7,347 nucleotides of DNA, taken from NCBI GenBank assembly GCA_937874445.1, contig CALNAL010000265.1, forward strand, positions 1-7,347, read 5' to 3'. Below the pieces are notes generated by a model. It was not told the DNA's origin and made no database searches. It saw only the letters and a program-made list of their open reading frames with translations. The DNA comes from an uncultured Acetobacteraceae bacterium (lineage in GTDB: Bacteria; Pseudomonadota; Alphaproteobacteria; Acetobacterales; Acetobacteraceae). The translations under genes were made by a program, and so were the position numbers. Position 1 is the first letter of the stretch, and each line of letters begins with the position of its first letter. Positions 5,889 through 7,347 of the stretch are shown here, piece by piece.

Positions 5889-7325
5889 ATGGCGACATAC
5901 AGCTACACGTTTTCCGGGGCCTCCTCCGGCAGCTTCACCGTAACGACCTCGGACACCCCGACCGAAATCACGGCTTCCGATGGGACGGATTGTGGGCAGG
6001 GATACGTCATCACCGGCATCACCGGGACATGGAACGGCGCGGCCATCACGGGCCTCGACAGCACCTACGTCTCGAGCAACGTCGGCGGAACGACGACATA
6101 TTACGGCGACAATGCCATCTTCACGGGAAACAATGGCTATTCCGATCTCGTCGGCGGGAACGGCAATCTGAACGGAATAGATTACCAGGGAATATCGTTC
6201 TATGTTGGATCGCTTGAGGTAAACGTCTCCTACGACAACGCGAGCGACCCAGAATTTTCTCATTCCGCCGGCTATTACGTCACTTCCGGCACCGCTGAAC
6301 CCTCATCCTCTCTCCTGATGCTCGACAGCACCTCCTACCTCGCCTGCTACGCGGCCGGCACCCGCATCCTGACGACGCAGGGCGAGGTCGCGGTGGAGGA
6401 CCTGCGCGAGGGGGATCTCGCCGTCACCGAGAGCGGCGGCGCCTTGCCGGTGCGCTGGATCGGCTATCGCACGGTCCAGGTCGCCCGCCATCCCCGCCCC
6501 CACGACGTCGCGCCCGTGCGGGTGCGCACCGATGCCTTCGGCCCCGGCCTGCCCCATCGCGACCTGCTGCTCTCGCCCGATCACGCGGTCTTCGTCGACG
6601 GCGTGCTGATCCCCATCCGCTACCTGCTCAACGGCGCCACGGTGGCCCAGGAGAGCGCGGCGCGCGTCACCTACTACCATGTCGAGCTGGACCACCATGA
6701 CGTGCTGCTCGCCGAGGGGCTGCCCGCCGAGAGCTATCTCGACACGGGCAATCGGGGAGCCTTTGCCAACGGCGGCGGCCCCGTGCAGATCCATCCGGAG
6801 TTCGCGCTGCACCGCTGGGAGGCCGCGGGATGCGCCCCCCTGGTCCGGAGCGGCCCCCGGCTCGTCGCGGTGCGCAGGCATCTGCTCGCCCGCATGAAGA
6901 CTCTGGGCTGGCGCCGCACCGGGGAGCCCGGGCTGCGCTTTTCCCTCGCCGGCCAGCCGATCGAGGCCCAGGTCTTTGGCGAGGAGACCTTCGACGCATG
7001 GCACTGCCTCGCGCTGCCCGACGGCGCACGGGACCTCGCCATCCTCTCCCGCCAGGCCGTGCCGGGCGAGATCGAGCCGACGTCCGACGACTGCCGCCAC
7101 CTCGGCGTCGCGCTCTGCGAGATCCGTCTCGACGGCGTCTCCCTCCCGCTCGACGACCCGCGCCTGGCCCGCGGCTGGCAGGCCTGCGAACCCGGGCTGC
7201 GCTGGACCGACGGGGCGGCGATTCTCGACGTCCGCGGGGCCAGTCTGGTGGAACTGCGCTTTGCCCGCGGGGGCCTCTCCTACCAGCTGCCGCCTCCGGT
7301 CACGGCCCGGCGCCGCCCCGCCTGA
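5889..7325 (+). CDS. Hint-domain (Hedgehog/intein-type) self-processing protein with an N-terminal beta-rich passenger
   Basis: Encodes 478 residues in three parts. Residues 1-150 are a Gly/Ser/Thr/Asn/Tyr-rich, strand-like passenger with no signal peptide. Its pattern YVITGITGTWNGAAITGL, then DNAIF, GIDYQGISF and NVSYD, recalls passenger regions of PEP-CTERM proteins, but it has no PEP-CTERM tail. Residues 153-289 form a Hint domain of the Hint_2 type. It starts at nucleophile Cys153 (ACYAAGTRILTTQGEVAVED), has the catalytic block LLLSPDHAVFVDG (Ser229, His232), and ends at AEGLPAESYLDTGNR (Asn288). Residues 290-478 are a charged extension of the kind that often accompanies Hint_2, with LGVALCEIRLDG and LARGWQACEPGLRWTDG near the end. 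Hint domains cleave their own backbone at the Cys, so release or transfer of the passenger is expected. The ATG at 5889 follows AGGA closely; an in-frame TTG at 5838 only adds Arg-rich residues. The passenger DNA is near 53% G+C over 6061-6300, against 73% in sampled Hint lines, suggesting a mosaic origin. Confidence 0.85.
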   Translation: MATYSYTFSGASSGSFTVTTSDTPTEITASDGTDCGQGYVITGITGTWNGAAITGLDSTYVSSNVGGTTTYYGDNAIFTGNNGYSDLVGGNGNLNGIDYQGISFYVGSLEVNVSYDNASDPEFSHSAGYYVTSGTAEPSSSLLMLDSTSYLACYAAGTRILTTQGEVAVEDLREGDLAVTESGGALPVRWIGYRTVQVARHPRPHDVAPVRVRTDAFGPGLPHRDLLLSPDHAVFVDGVLIPIRYLLNGATVAQESAARVTYYHVELDHHDVLLAEGLPAESYLDTGNRGAFANGGGPVQIHPEFALHRWEAAGCAPLVRSGPRLVAVRRHLLARMKTLGWRRTGEPGLRFSLAGQPIEAQVFGEETFDAWHCLALPDGARDLAILSRQAVPGEIEPTSDDCRHLGVALCEIRLDGVSLPLDDPRLARGWQACEPGLRWTDGAAILDVRGASLVELRFARGGLSYQLPPPVTARRRPA

Positions 7326-7347
7326 ATCAGCGCCGCCTGCCCCCCCT

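Overview
This is a GC-rich window (roughly 70% G+C in most coding parts) from a Gram-negative bacterium, most likely an alphaproteobacterium. The Acetobacteraceae are the best guess, because the Hint-domain protein at the right end has the residue pattern I associate with that family. The assignment rests on protein resemblance and composition only; no rRNA or other phylogenetic marker is present.

Layout from left to right. On the minus strand, 148-1845 encodes CydD, one half of the CydDC thiol-exporting ABC transporter needed for cytochrome bd assembly. Its expected partner cydC is not in the window and does not follow directly: about 140 bp of non-coding DNA lies beyond the cydD stop codon. 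An 89-bp divergent region separates cydD from a plus-strand CynX/NimT-type MFS transporter (1935-3152). A 76-bp gap later comes an unrecognised exported protein with a Tat-like signal peptide (3229-3846). A 200-bp gap holding a long bulged hairpin leads to a LacD-type class I aldolase (4047-5120). Beyond it lie a structured GC-rich tail and then a sharply AT-rich leader (about 33% G+C) that precedes a small Cys-pair secreted or anchored protein (5335-5661). That gene ends in a clear intrinsic terminator (5662-5718). The last gene (5889-7325) encodes a 478-residue protein that joins a Gly/Ser/Thr/Asn/Tyr-rich beta passenger to a Hint (Hedgehog/intein) self-processing domain and a C-terminal extension.

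The genes do not form one pathway. cydD belongs with respiration and periplasmic redox. The transporter and the aldolase are separate metabolic genes; with no neighbouring catabolic enzymes their substrates cannot be fixed. The two products on the right look like accessory envelope or secreted proteins with their own control regions. The most unusual items are the Hint passenger protein, whose two halves differ strongly in base composition, the hairpin just upstream of the aldolase start, and the AT-rich, symmetry-dense leader of the small exported protein. I found no tRNA, rRNA, CRISPR array, insertion sequence or phage gene. No gene-free stretch exceeds 300 bases.
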